A stretch of 64,000 nt of DNA from Oreohelix idahoensis (Eukaryota; Mollusca; Gastropoda; Stylommatophora; Oreohelicidae), in contig JAMPIV010004917.1 of assembly GCA_024509875.1 (NCBI GenBank), positions 34,782 to 98,781 on the forward strand, written 5' to 3'. Positions 22,000-33,211 of the stretch are shown in pieces. The first letter of the stretch is position 1. The number at the start of each line of letters is the position of its first letter. Position numbers and translations under genes: made by a program. Under the pieces are notes generated by a model. The model saw nothing but the letters and a program-made list of their open reading frames with translations. It did no database searches and was not told the origin of the DNA.

Positions 22000-23860
22000 A
22001 TAGATATAATTCCCTGGCGTCTCTGAGCAAGAACGGATAGGTCTACAGCCTCCTTGGCATGCCGTAGCTGGTGACTAATGTAAGGTTGTGAATGGTCTGA
22101 TAACCGCATCAGATAAAAACAAAAAACTGCGAAAAAAAAACTTTATTTTAATAGTATATGAATACGTTAACGCGGGCTTTCCTGTAGGGTGAATCAGTTG
22201 CAATAGATTTTCGATGGTCTATACGGAGCTAAGAAAGAAATGAGTAAATGTTTCCGCTTGTTTATTCATTGTCCACAATTTACGTCCACACAACATTTAT
22301 TCAACATAATCTTCACTGTTCTACTTCATTCTAACCCACTAGCCGTATGGTGCGCCAGGTTACTCTATAGATCTAACCGCTGGCCGCTTGGTGCGCCCGT
22401 TTGATACGAGTCCCGAATTTGAACGAAAAATTATACTATAAGTGGCCATAGCTTGTTTAAATCATGTGAACTTCCTATGAGCCAAGTGTTTTGAACTGGT
22501 ACCGAAAGAAATACTCTGGTGTTTAATTTGTACATACTTTTATCAATTAATGACGTCATTAGGCAGTTTGATTACAAATCGCGCAGAAATGATAATAAAA
22601 TCAAACACATATAACAGTCATGAACTATCAATGGATGAACCGGAATAGATTATATATAAATATAGTTTAGCGATATCGATAGCAGTAATAGCCTATTTTC
22701 AACTCCGAGAAGGACGTTTAAAAAATTCTAGATATACCTTGTACGTGTCGGTTCCTGGGCTTTTTTTTATTTCAAAGCTGAAATATTTACGTGTACGTGC
22801 ACAATTTAGATTTGTTCTATATGTTGATTTTTGTATGGTTTCTATACTTCACAAGTCACAACAATCAACTATTACAGTGCATAGGAGCTCAACACTGTTT
22901 AAAAACTTTCTTTAACCAATTTCCTAAAGTTTGAGGCATATATATATATATATATGCATAAAAGTCTTGTGAAATACTGTAGGTCGACACGATTCTTTGA
23001 CTGTAACCCAGCGGAGGTTCATTGGTGAATTTTTTTATAAGTGCCCTATTTTCGCACATTGAACCTGCCGCACCGCGTTTGTGCGACCGCACTCATGTTG
23101 TATGAAAAATGTCGGTGTTAAATGATTCTCAGAATAGAAATGATAATAAAATCAAACACACATTAAAACAAAAACACAGCAGCAAAACCGACAGGTAAAA
23201 TACGTTCATGACGGGTTTTTTTTAAATTTTTGCTAGCTGTAGCGAGACGGATTAGGAACGTCAGAGCTCCCTGTGCATTATAGTTCTAAAACAACTTATC
23301 TTTACGAAGTAGTTGTGCTGTTACATCGATTAGAACATTTCTGATGTCTATTTTTTGACATTCCTTTGTTGTATATTGCTGCTCTTGTGTTATTTATGTT
23401 TTAACTATTGTCCTAATCTCTTTACCTTTTCTTCTCATATAATGTTTCTTGTTTTGTGTACCGTTTTTTGCTGTATTTATTTCTTCTGCCCTGTTTTTAT
23501 TGGTTTACGTTTTTGTTATGTGTTTTTCATGCTGTAAGCTTTTGATGTGTTTTTATTTCTGTTCTCGTTTCTCTTCGTTGTTCTTGCTCTCACGTTGTTG
23601 TTTTTATATTCGTGTACTAATCTTATCTCTATCGGTTGTTCCAGTTGTCTACTTTGTTTTTGATATTTTTTTCTTTTGTTTGGTTTTGCTACGTTTCCTT
23701 GTAGCGCACCTCTTTCAACCATGTACCATGGACCAGTCAGTTATTCCTGGACGCTTAATATTATGCATGATGTATTTCTTGATGGTGTTTCTTATTATGT
23801 ACTTCACTATATTATTCGTCACAATGTATGTTTTTACGCTTTAGTCTATAGTTATTCCAT
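22000..23860. other. no gene; contains a 25-bp direct repeat
   Basis: AT-rich sequence. A T-rich stretch at 23350-23850 gives hydrophobic frames by composition only. A perfect 25-bp direct repeat lies at 22585-22609 and 23136-23160. Confidence 0.4.
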
Positions 23861-23862
23861 GG

Positions 23863-24090
23863 TTCGATCCCCAGTTGAGGTGGGATTTTTGAGACCGCAA
23901 ACGGCTCAGGGGTCGACCCAGCCGCATGAATTGGGTTCCAGAGGAACTCTGGGAAAGCTAAAGCGGCCGGCGTGATGCTGATCACATCACCCCTAGTGTG
24001 CCAATGGTCAAGAAAATATGGGTCTAACACCATATTCCCAATATGCCTCAATGGACATGTAACGGGATCCTTTAACCCTTTACCATCCCT
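23863..24090 (+). mobile_element. partial tRNA-derived SINE
   Basis: Begins at a B-box-like GGTTCGATCCCCAG. It then follows the body of the SINE at 48848-49150 (reverse complement): 'gaggtgggattttt', 'gaccgcaaacggctc', 'gggtcgacccagcc', 'gcggccggcgtgatgctga' and 'acacca' blocks. The tRNA-like 5' part before the B box is missing or diverged. Confidence 0.7.
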
Positions 24091-24163
24091 ATAGTTATTG
24101 CTGTGGTTGTTGTGTTGTTCAGTAGCTCAACAAGGTCGTTTCTTGCATGACGTTTTCTATTAG

Positions 24164-24330
24164 GCAGTAGTGTATTTCATACCGTAAAAACGTGACCTAT
24201 CGATCTTTTTGACTTTAAGAGTTTTAAGCAAGAGATGTCAGAAATGTTACCACAGGGATAACTGGCTTATGGGGCAAACGTTTATTGAGATGTTGCTTTT
24301 TGATCCTTCGATGTTGGTTCTTCCTATCAT
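24164..24330 (+). pseudogene. degraded 28S rRNA fragment (domain V region)
   Basis: Matches the conserved peptidyl-transferase part of eukaryotic large-subunit rRNA: TTTAAGAGTTTTAAGCA, GTTACCACAGGGATAACTGG, TTGCTTTTTGATCCTTCGAT and CTTCCTATCAT blocks, with many substitutions between them (for example in the normally invariant GTGGCGGCCAAGCGTTCATA region). The match ends abruptly after TTCCTATCAT, and the next rRNA bases are absent. It is not a functional gene. Confidence 0.8.
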
Positions 24331-24520
24331 ATATGGACATGAGGTGTAGCATATATGTGTGTTCTGGTGCCAGATTGTATCGGCTGCGCCGTTTCTCTGG
24401 ACTCACCAGCAGAGGCAAGCTGCATAGGCAACAGATTGACCTCTTTATCCAAGTGCCCAACCTCGTGCCCACCGAGACATCGTTTCGGGGCGCGTTCCTA
24501 TAATCAGTAATAACTAAAAA
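24331..24520 (+). other. unidentified segment joined to the 28S fragment
   Basis: GC-richer sequence directly abutting the rRNA match. A frame runs through (RLYRLRRFSGLTSRGKLHRQ ...) but I recognise no protein. It may be the body of an rRNA-headed retroposon or unrelated DNA. Confidence 0.3.
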
Positions 24521-25244
24521 GAAACACTACTTTATGTCAACCCTGCAAAACGACAGCTCGTCTACCCTGAACTTGACTTATTAACTTGTTAAACCATTAA
24601 AACAAAAGTTGGTGGGGAGCCTGCAATAACATACATATTACATTTCGTAAGTCATATTAGGAGGGACATAGCACTATGCCAGTATTGTTTAAGCATGAAC
24701 TTCCCCTAACATAAATAACTATCAGACACTATCCAAAACCAAGCACTGTCAAAAATAGCAGGAGACCAAATGAGACATCAGTAGACGGACGAATGAACGA
24801 ATGAACTTTATTTTCAAAGAGTTACGAATCATTAGAAGTAGCGCTAGGCCTCATACCACTGGAGCTGCGAAGAAAAAAGCTGACATTCAGCAACTCACAA
24901 GCGACATCCTTGTGTCAAACATGTGGAAAATAACCTGTCCCATAGGAGTTAACCTATGCTTTATAAAACAATTATGGAGATAACTAGGTCTATAGAAGTC
25001 TAGTCCTATATTTCATGATCGACTGTACTTTGTGGCAGCAGCTAACTCCGATGAAGCATGTTTTTTCATGGTCTTAACTCACCAGTTATCATGTCACTGT
25101 TAGCTCTCGCAGCGAGGCGATATTGTCATTCGGACAGTCCAAATATAACCTACCCTGAATTTTCTATCACTTTCGTTATCTAGAATATTCCTTTTTTTTA
25201 TTTCTTATGAATGTATGATATATACCTCTTACCGTTTATTATTA

Positions 25245-25525
25245 TGTATAGGACACAACAGATTGAGATACCATCTGTACCACAAATACAAAATTGGTGC
25301 AACAGATCTCTGCACCTGCGGTACCAGCCCGATGACAGTCGAACACCTGCTGCAGTACTGCCCAACCTACAGTAATGAACGGGGTAGCATATGGCAACAA
25401 CCCACTTCTGTCAACGAAAAACTGTTTGGAGATGTCGGGAACCTTGAGTTGACTGCTGCCTTTATTAGAGTCATAAATGTGGAAGTCTGAAGGCGAACGA
25501 GGAAGAAGAAGAAGAAGATGTAATA
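25245..25525 (+). pseudogene. LINE 3' end (Cys/His C-terminal domain) with (GAA)n tail
   Basis: Encodes GHNRLRYHLYHKYKIGATDL, CTCGTSPMTVEHLLQYCPTY, then a short C-terminal helix ending LTAAFIRVINVEV and a stop. This CxCG...EHxLxxCP pattern closes ORF2 of many I/Jockey-like LINEs downstream of RT/RNase H. A (GAA)n tail follows. The copy is 5'-truncated at about 25245. It is the same family as the minus-strand copy around 50725-52390. Confidence 0.75.
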
Positions 25526-25840
25526 GTTGACGATTAAGAGAGGAACTAGACAAGTGCCAGTGGAACAAGAGATGAGAAGAAGACGATGGCGATGGATAGG
25601 ACACACACTGAGGAAACATGTTGATAGCATTACAAGGCAATCCTTGTTCTGGAACCCCCAGGGCAAGAGAAGCAGAGGTAGACCAAGAGAAGAGAGCTGG
25701 AAAAGAGGTGAAAATGATAAGGAAAACGTGGAAAGAACTTGAGATGATGGCACGTGACAAGAGGACTTGGCATGTGTTTGTTGAAGGCCTATGCTCCTTT
25801 GGGAGTGGAGGGTTATGAATGAATGAAAGAGAGGAAACTC
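25526..25840 (+). pseudogene. RTE/SR2-like LINE 3' end
   Basis: Encodes [40 protein letters not shown] and RSRGRP, then runs out of frame. Its 3' untranslated segment (ACTTGGCATGTGTTTGTTGA, AGGCCTATGCTCC) matches 52110-52145, and it ends in an ATGAATGAATGA tail. It starts directly after the (GAA)n tail of the preceding LINE, so the two ends are in tandem. Confidence 0.75.
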
Positions 25841-25929
25841 GGCGGGTAAGAGACTCCAAACAGACTTATTAATAAGCCGGCCTTAAGGATGCTAAAAAAA
25901 AAAAATGGCTCATCAAGAAGCTCGCTTCT

Positions 25930-26045
25930 ATCTGTGGCATAGAGATTAGTAGTGGTCAATAAAATTTCTATCTAGTTCTCAAAGGTGTTTACCTTACTCT
26001 CAGAGATTGTAGATAGACCGTGGCGCTTCTATCTGGCGATCAATT
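25930..26045 (+). repeat. diverged fragment of family P
   Basis: Weak alignment to 5135-5260: AAAGGTGTTTACCTT, GATTGTAGATAGA and GGCGCTTCTATCTGG against the corresponding bases. Short and uncertain. Confidence 0.4.
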
Positions 26046-27763
26046 ATCTATATTCTTTTCTTACTCTCTTTTATCGCTCTTTTATTTTTTTTTTTTTCGC
26101 ATTCGTTTGATTGCGAAAAATATAACTCTCCCATTCATACCTTCACCTGTCTCTTTTCTTATTTAGAAACGCATTTTATTGCTATTAAGTAAAGCCGTGA
26201 CGAGACCGAATAGTGTGAGAAATTCGTTCTAGACAGACAGGATGGCAGACATTCGTCTCACTTTTCCATGACACGAGCGCTTCTATGGCTAAGTTTCTCG
26301 GCGTGAGATTTGAGAGGCGAAACACGCATCGCTCAGAAATGACCGTAGTTAGCAGGAGGTGTAAAGACGCGCATTGGCAGTTTATGGCCGGCGTCTGAGT
26401 TAATGTGAAGTGTTAAGAGGAGAGGGGGAGACGGGGGACTATTTCGGGGTTTTGAGAAATGGCGTGGCATCCTTTGTCTGGTTTTCAGATATCTATACCC
26501 GCAGTTTAGACTTGATGGCATTCAGTTCTCCTCCAGTTGCAGTAAACAGATCGCTAGTGCTAGAAAAATATCTTGTGTATTGCGAAGTCCTAAGTTTCTC
26601 GACATTTTTGCCGAGTTCTGGAATACCCTTATATTGAATGATTCTAGTTCATGGTGTTAGTCTGTAGTTCTGTGTGGAGTGAAACTGAGGTAGCCCAACT
26701 TTATCAGCCGTTTTAGTACTGATGAGAATTATCTGTGAAGTAGAAACATTTTAGCTTAAACCACGTGAGTCTACAAGTTAAAACTTGTCTGGCAGTGTGT
26801 TTGCCTCCAGAAATAGACAGAGTATAAATCTCACAAACGGGTTTTTTCAAAGACTAAATACCTATACTAGGCCTAGTGAGCCAGATTATATTTCTTCACA
26901 AACTCTCATGTACATGCAGCCCTGTGGCGAGAAAAATTACTAACTATTGACAGTTCCGACATTTTTTTGGACAAATTGTGCTGTGACCTATAATTATCTA
27001 CTGAGAAAAAGTTACCAACCTGTCATTTTCCTAAATAAGGGAAACCTCGTGATTCTGACACTGTGAGCCCGCTTAACACTAATTCTTACCTGAACTGAGT
27101 AAAGTGACACTAACTTAAATCTGAACCAAATATCGCATGAAGAGGACGCTCCCCGGACCCATTGGATGAAACCAAGATCTGCAGAGCTGGGAATCCATTC
27201 AGCAAATGAAAACGGTGTGTGTGTCATAAAGTGCGCCAGACGGCGAACACCAGCAAGCTATTAGGTAAGAAAGTGAGACAGGGATCCCTGCTGAAAGAAC
27301 AGAGTGAACGTAGACTGAGTGATTCTTTTTTATGTTAAGATTGGTGCACCCACTTTGTAATTTCATTATGCAACTTGTTGCTAATGCAGGTTTTTCTTCT
27401 CTTAGGATAGATTAGAGTATAAATTCTGTCCTTAACCTTAGAGGGAAATTTGAGACTATAGCGTATATATCCGTGACTCTTTGGGGCTATCACTTTTCTT
27501 CTAACAGGATCGTGGGCTAAACATCGAGTGAAAAGATTACACCTATAGGTCTATTATACTTGCAGTAATTCATTACCTTATATGTATTTTCTATGCTTGA
27601 TATTAACATTTATGTGGTTGTGGTAAATTTTCCTATGATAATAAAATTTCTAGAAACTTATTCCAGTGTGTCGGTCAGCTCGTTCCAAAATATCTATATT
27701 TTCATTGTCATAGTTTCATGTATGTGCGTCTATTGTCGTCGCTTATGTGTGTGTGTGTATGTG

Positions 27764-27765
<2 letters not shown>
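26046..27765. other. no feature recognised
   Basis: Mixed AT-rich sequence with short frames only. A TG-rich tract (27744-27760) leads into the (TA)n run. Confidence 0.4.

Positions 27766-27767
<2 letters not shown>

Positions 27768-27821
<54 letters not shown>
27768..27821. repeat. (TA)n microsatellite
   Basis: About 27 TA units following a short (TG)n tract. Confidence 0.95.
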
Positions 27822-27826
<5 letters not shown>

Positions 27827-28049
27827 TATATTATACTAGACTGTCTGACTAATCTAAATCTGTTGTAGATGATAGGCTGACTGAGAGAAATTTCTCGAGC
27901 GTCAGAGACAGACTCTAATATATTTCCTCAATCTCACTCGTGAAATCTATTTCTATTTAATCATCTCCCACTGAGATATCACCTGTTCTATTACTATTCA
28001 GAAGGGACCAATCTAAGTCTTAATTCACCTATCACAAATCTACGACACT

Positions 28050-29700
28050 ATCCGAAGGGAGTGTTCACAAGATAATTCAGAAGTCAAGAACCATGTGGAA
28101 TTTGGCTGAACAATGGTTAACTTGCGTCGCCTTTTGTGAAGGATTTAAGCAATAGTTTTTTTTAGCCCGTTCAAGCCCCAGCTGAGTTAATTCAGCGAAT
28201 TTCCTCTTATACTGGTATAGCTCTGTTTAGAGGTAAATATATGTCTAGATGTATATATATATATATCTGAAATATTGTGGCTCATACGTTTGCTTTCATA
28301 CATGTAAAAACGGAATCAAATATATTTAGTTTTAAAATAACATGTAACAAATTTAATAATCAATTAGTATTAACAGTTTAAAATAAATAAGATGCTGGTG
28401 ACTTTTATATTGGAATCAAATTTTCTCTTCACAGAGATTTAGGGCGAGGGTATAGTCAGAAAATTATGTCCCTTTTTTTTGTTGGTGCCTTTTTATAAGC
28501 ACTTAACTGATATAAGGGAGTCCTGCAGCTGTGGTTTTCGTCACTTCTTGGGGATGAGTGTACTTCTCTCACACGAGTGGCGTAGTAACTTCAGTACTTC
28601 GAACCGTCTGATAGCTTGTAACCACGAACGTTTGGAAAAATTGAAAACAAATGTCTCTGCTAAGTACATTTGTGGACTGCCAGTTAACATGCGCATTATC
28701 TCTGTCCACACACCAATGTTAATCTCTCAGAAGAATGAAATTCCCAAGTACACTGTGTAGCTCAGTGAAGATGAATAAAATTCACCATATTCCTCTGGGT
28801 ATTAACTTGGAAAATGTGTCTGGACAGCGCGAATAATGAGTTGCGTAAGTTACAATTAACAAAGTGCATATATCTCACAAAATATTTTACACTTTAGGCA
28901 CATGTGATGTAATCATCAATCATCATTCGGAGTCTGGGGTCACATCGGCTGTCGGTTTTCCACACGACTGGCCAGATGAAATTACCAGCGCATGCTGTAG
29001 TGGTTAATGAATATACTAGTTTCATATGTTGAGGTTGCCAGCCTCATATATAACCACTTAGCAAGAAAAATGTCATACTTACATTTGAAAAATAATTGTT
29101 ACACTTACTCCAAAGTTTTGGGAATACACAATCTCCTCGCGCAGGTTAGAATAGACACGAGCAATTAAGGTTATTTGCCCTCGAACCACTTGGTCTGGAA
29201 ATTTTGAATCCCTTTTATGACGGGTGAATCTGCGAAACACTTGGTCTGGGAAAGTTTCTCTTATGACGGGTGATCCAATTCCTAGGTTGCCAGTCTTCGT
29301 ATTTTAAATCCTGGTACCTTAAGTTTTTCAGTCTCTGTATTTATAAAGGCGGGGCTACTTTTTAAGGTTTTAAGTTTCCCAAATACTTCGATCTGTCACT
29401 TATAATATAGGAATTCTAAGACCGATGTCTCTCTGGCTTTTGGAGTCGCTCATATGACGTGCGCTGCAGTCTCTCTGAGTTCTGTGTCTCTGATTTCACT
29501 ACATTATATGTGCAGTTCTCAGTTCACATCACAGATAATGCTTCCGTCGGACGTTCCAATAGGATCCATAGTTTATTCCGCCTTCTTACTTTAATCCAAT
29601 CGTAAGCTCTTTAGCACTGGGTTGGGGTGTCTAATTTCAAAATATCCCCCCTCTCCCCCCCCCCCACGTGTTTTAAAATATTAAATTTAATATTACAACG
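28050..29700 (+). repeat. dispersed repeat family P, copy 2
   Basis: Aligns through most of its length with 33212-35095, sharing the 5' blocks seen in copy 1 and the 3' block ending in the palindrome AATATTAAATTTAATATT (29677-29694). It contains the short motif 'gttgaggttgccagcctca', which recurs elsewhere. The single 93-codon frame is not conserved in copy 3, so I treat the family as non-coding. Confidence 0.65.
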
Positions 29701-30290
29701 TGTGACCTCTTTCAAATCATGTGGTAATATTTCCGCCCACTCACAACAACATGTGAACATTTTGGCCTGGCGTAATGTCTTCCGCCAAGATGACTACCCA
29801 GACAGATTATCTGTAACAATCACCAGGGATTGTCCCACAAAAAAGCGATAAACGCATCAACCCAGACTGACAATCTTGAGTTCTTTTCATGTTGATCGGA
29901 TGAGACCGTGTTGTCACCAGCTTTTCACCTAGGGTCAAATGTTGGACCGACGCGTTTCATAAGATGGTCAGACTGAGAGAATAGATAAACGTATGACAGC
30001 TATAATTACCTGGTATTATCGTAGTTACCTTGCGCAACGTAAACACTTCTGCGTGTAAAGCAGATACGTCCGTAGGGGAGTAGAGTGTTAGAGACTTCAT
30101 TCTACTAATCCAACATAGAGAGTAAAAGAATGAAAAGACGTGATTTATGCCAAATAAAAGCGATTGGTGAGAAAAATTAAGAAAAAGAAATGATACTGCC
30201 GTGGGGCTGAAGGTGTGAGAGATCACACAAAAAAGCATGTTCAGACGTTCTGTGACATATGTAATGTGCAAAGTTCGCTAAGACCAAACC
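29701..30290 (+). repeat. continuation of family P and repeat shared with 21120-21480
   Basis: The first 150 bp match the reverse complement of 19040-19230, and the rest matches 21120-21480. The two parts are therefore joined here as they flank the right inverted arm. Confidence 0.55.
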
Positions 30291-32555
30291 ACGCAATAGA
30301 AATCTTTTATAAGAACACCCTAAAACCAGAGAGTGGCTTATGTTTAACATTTTTTTAAACCTAAAAACATATCACATCAATGACCAATCAATCAATCTAT
30401 TGATAAATCACATCAATAACCAATCAATCAATCCATTGATAATGCACTCTATATCCTCCAAGAAGCATGGGCATTCGTGTTTAAAATGACAAAAAACAGC
30501 GCCGAAAATTTTGATTTTCGATCGACGATGCAAGCAAATTGGTTTGTTTATATTGATGAGCCACTCAATCATTTCATCTTTTTCAATCAATTGATCACTC
30601 AATCCAACAATATGGGGGCACGGGGATTGTCTTTGGGCACGCGTTCACGGTAATAGGCAGTTATGATGCAACAACACCTAGCGAAGAAGTCTGCAATCAC
30701 TTCTGTTATCACGTATAGCCTAATTAACATTCAGAGTAGGAGACCAATAGGTGTTGCCACTCGCGTATGGAGGCATACTGAGGGCTGTTACGTTTAACCG
30801 GGGCCGTGTAATACCAGGGAAGTTCAAAGAAAGAAACTAGCATTGAATGACATAAGAACTGCAGCTATTATTGAACTCCAAAAGAAAGTTGAATAAAAAA
30901 TTTAAAGTAATTGCCAACATATTTCAGATTGTGATAAGAACTCTATTTGTGATCAGAAGCAGCTGTAACTTTCCTACATTATGTAAAAATGGATTTACTT
31001 TAAATTGAAAGTTTTAACTCAACAATTTTCCATAATGAATTACATTTATTGATAAGTATAACTTTTTTCTTTTTTTTTTAAATTTGTTCTTCACTCAGTA
31101 TTATATATATTGCATGCATGTTTAAAATCACTGAATAATTCAATTAAGTGCATGTCATAGCGTTTACAAGTCTTCACATTTTCGTATATAACACTGTATG
31201 TTATCATTATAAATAAATTATCTAGTGTAAAATCAGTAACGGTAGCTGAAGCTTATTTCATGTCTTTTCCTTAACGGAGACAGTCTGTTTGTATACACAT
31301 TGTGATACAACTATCAAGATCTTTCAAGATCAAGATTTTTTTTTAAAATGATACAAATTTGAAAAATGTTGTTACACAAATAGCAACAGACGAGTGTGGA
31401 CGCCCCCCCCCCCCCCCCCCAATTCTGTTTCAATACAGACAGCATCGCGCGCTGCGTCAAACATTTTTTAGTTTAGCGATTATAATTAATACAAGTTCTG
31501 AGGTACAGTCATATGCAATGTTATTTATTTATAAATTTATTATTCACTGCCGTAATAATGATCCCAGTATGCGCACCATACCGATACCTGTTTGGAATGA
31601 ACATTGAAATAATGATTTCCCACCATATATTTTAGACGAAATTAGAAACATTTCATACAATGTTTTTACACACTGTAAACGAAAACCTTACGAAGCAAAC
31701 ATACAAAATATTTTTACTCTTTATCTCTCCAGTCTTTTGCTCTATAAAGGAAGGAACGGTGGAAAAATCTGCGTCATTGATTATAATAACTACAAAGTAG
31801 TGCGATATACCGATTTGTTTTTTCAGGCAAGAATTATTGTACAGTGGCTTCGTGCTTAAGTTAAGTGCCTGTTACCTAGTCAGAAATCATTTGTCAAGTT
31901 TTCCGTACCTGACGGCAGCATGTACCGGTTCAGTGCTCGGTGCCTCCTACACCGGCATAGATGTTTCCTATCCGATCAGTGAGTTTTCCATCTCTATTCA
32001 CAGAAGCAAAGTAACGGCAAAGCAAGGCCGGATTATGCTTATGGACCTATGTTTTTGATTAAATTGTACAAATGAGAAACATTTATTTCATTCTGCAAAA
32101 ACAGAATAACTCATCCCTGCCTGTTTACTTCCCTTATTTTTATATCTGTCATGTAGTTAAAAAAAAAAAGGCTACGTACTCTCACGCCTTCCTTTCCCTT
32201 TCCAAGCTTTTTCTAACCATTGCAGAATTAGGAGAAGCTTAAACTGTCAGTCCTATCTGAGAAGATGTCAGTCAAACGTCTCATTCATTAATGTCGGTAA
32301 TGGTGCAGGGTATTGGCTAATTTGTCTAGGGATTTTCTACCCATTTTGGACGTGACTTGAGTAAACAAACTATTTGACGAGAGGGAAACGAGGGAAATGT
32401 GAATGAGGAATGGAAAATTACTGACAAATAAATTTTACCCGTACACTTCTTTCTTTTATATTAATGTCGTTATTTTAAGACAGCTCTTGATATGGCGTGG
32501 TTATATTTGTTGAGCGTTCCGTGTTAGTCTCCGGGGATCAAAGGAAGAATAAGAC
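30291..32555. other. no gene; A/T-rich with a poly-C run
   Basis: No protein pattern seen. A near-pure C run lies at about 31383-31401. Short direct repeats of CAATCAATCAAT type lie at 30380-30435. Confidence 0.4.
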
Positions 32556-32559
32556 TACT

Positions 32560-32745
32560 GTACCCTCTATACCGAGTGGTTAGAGCACTGGTCGCTCGCG
32601 GAAAAGGTGCCTGGATTCGAATCACGATAGCGACACGCTCCAGTCTACCAAGCTGTAAATAGATACCTCACTCTGCTCTTTGAGATAGGGAAGGAAAAGG
32701 CAGCCAGGAAGGGAACTGGTCAGCCCAACTCTCGATGCTGGACCT
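32560..32745 (+). mobile_element. tRNA-derived SINE
   Basis: The head reads like a tRNA: an A-box-like ACCGAGTGGTTAGAGCAC at about 32571 and a B-box-like GGATTCGAATCAC about 45 bases later. The body follows with CCAGTCTACCAAGCTGTAAA and AGATACCTCACTCTG, a segment I associate with SINEs of molluscs and related animals. It lacks a proper acceptor stem and so is not a tRNA gene. Target duplications were not found. Confidence 0.65.
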
Positions 32746-32751
32746 TCATAT

Positions 32752-32993
32752 ATTTCCTGTTTTGATCCTTATGGAGGAAACCTGCACAAAGCACCCACAT
32801 GTTCTTGCAGTAGTGGTTTCTGGTTTACATTATGAGGTTGTCAGCTACATGTAGTAATGGAACAATAAGATTAAGTCAACATTTGGTTTGCCCGTTGACG
32901 CCTGCCGTATTATAGACAGACTATTGATAGAAGCAAGTATTGCTTCCGCCAAAGCTGAGATGTTTAATAGAATATCTCAAGACAATAGTCTGG
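32752..32993 (+). repeat. segment duplicated at 35287-35570
   Basis: About 240 bp are nearly identical to 35287-35570, including 'gttgacgcctgccgtattat' and 'gcttccgccaaagctgagat'. The second copy has about 40 extra bases near its start. Confidence 0.8.
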
Positions 32994-33211
32994 CTCATTG
33001 AGTTAGGGAAGGAAAAGGCAGCCAGGAAGGACAGCCCACTATTGATAGTTTGGTGAACTTTTTTTTGTGGTTAATGTTTCTAAGATTCGATGGTAAGATT
33101 TTGATGTACGCTAGCAGATGCTGCTATGGATTATGCTGTGGATTAAAACGTGTCCACTGTGTTTGATTATAGGCTTTGTAGTTTTTAATGTTTTGGTATT
33201 TGCGCCCATGG

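Noticed and set aside
24164..24330. Active rRNA gene copy
   Set aside because: Only about 165 bp match, with many changes at normally invariant positions and an abrupt end.
28479..28760. Protein-coding gene in repeat copy 2
   Set aside because: The corresponding part of copy 3 is shifted and stopped, and substitutions do not respect codons.
32565..32640. Functional tRNA gene
   Set aside because: The head resembles a tRNA, but pairing of an acceptor stem is not evident and a SINE-type body follows.
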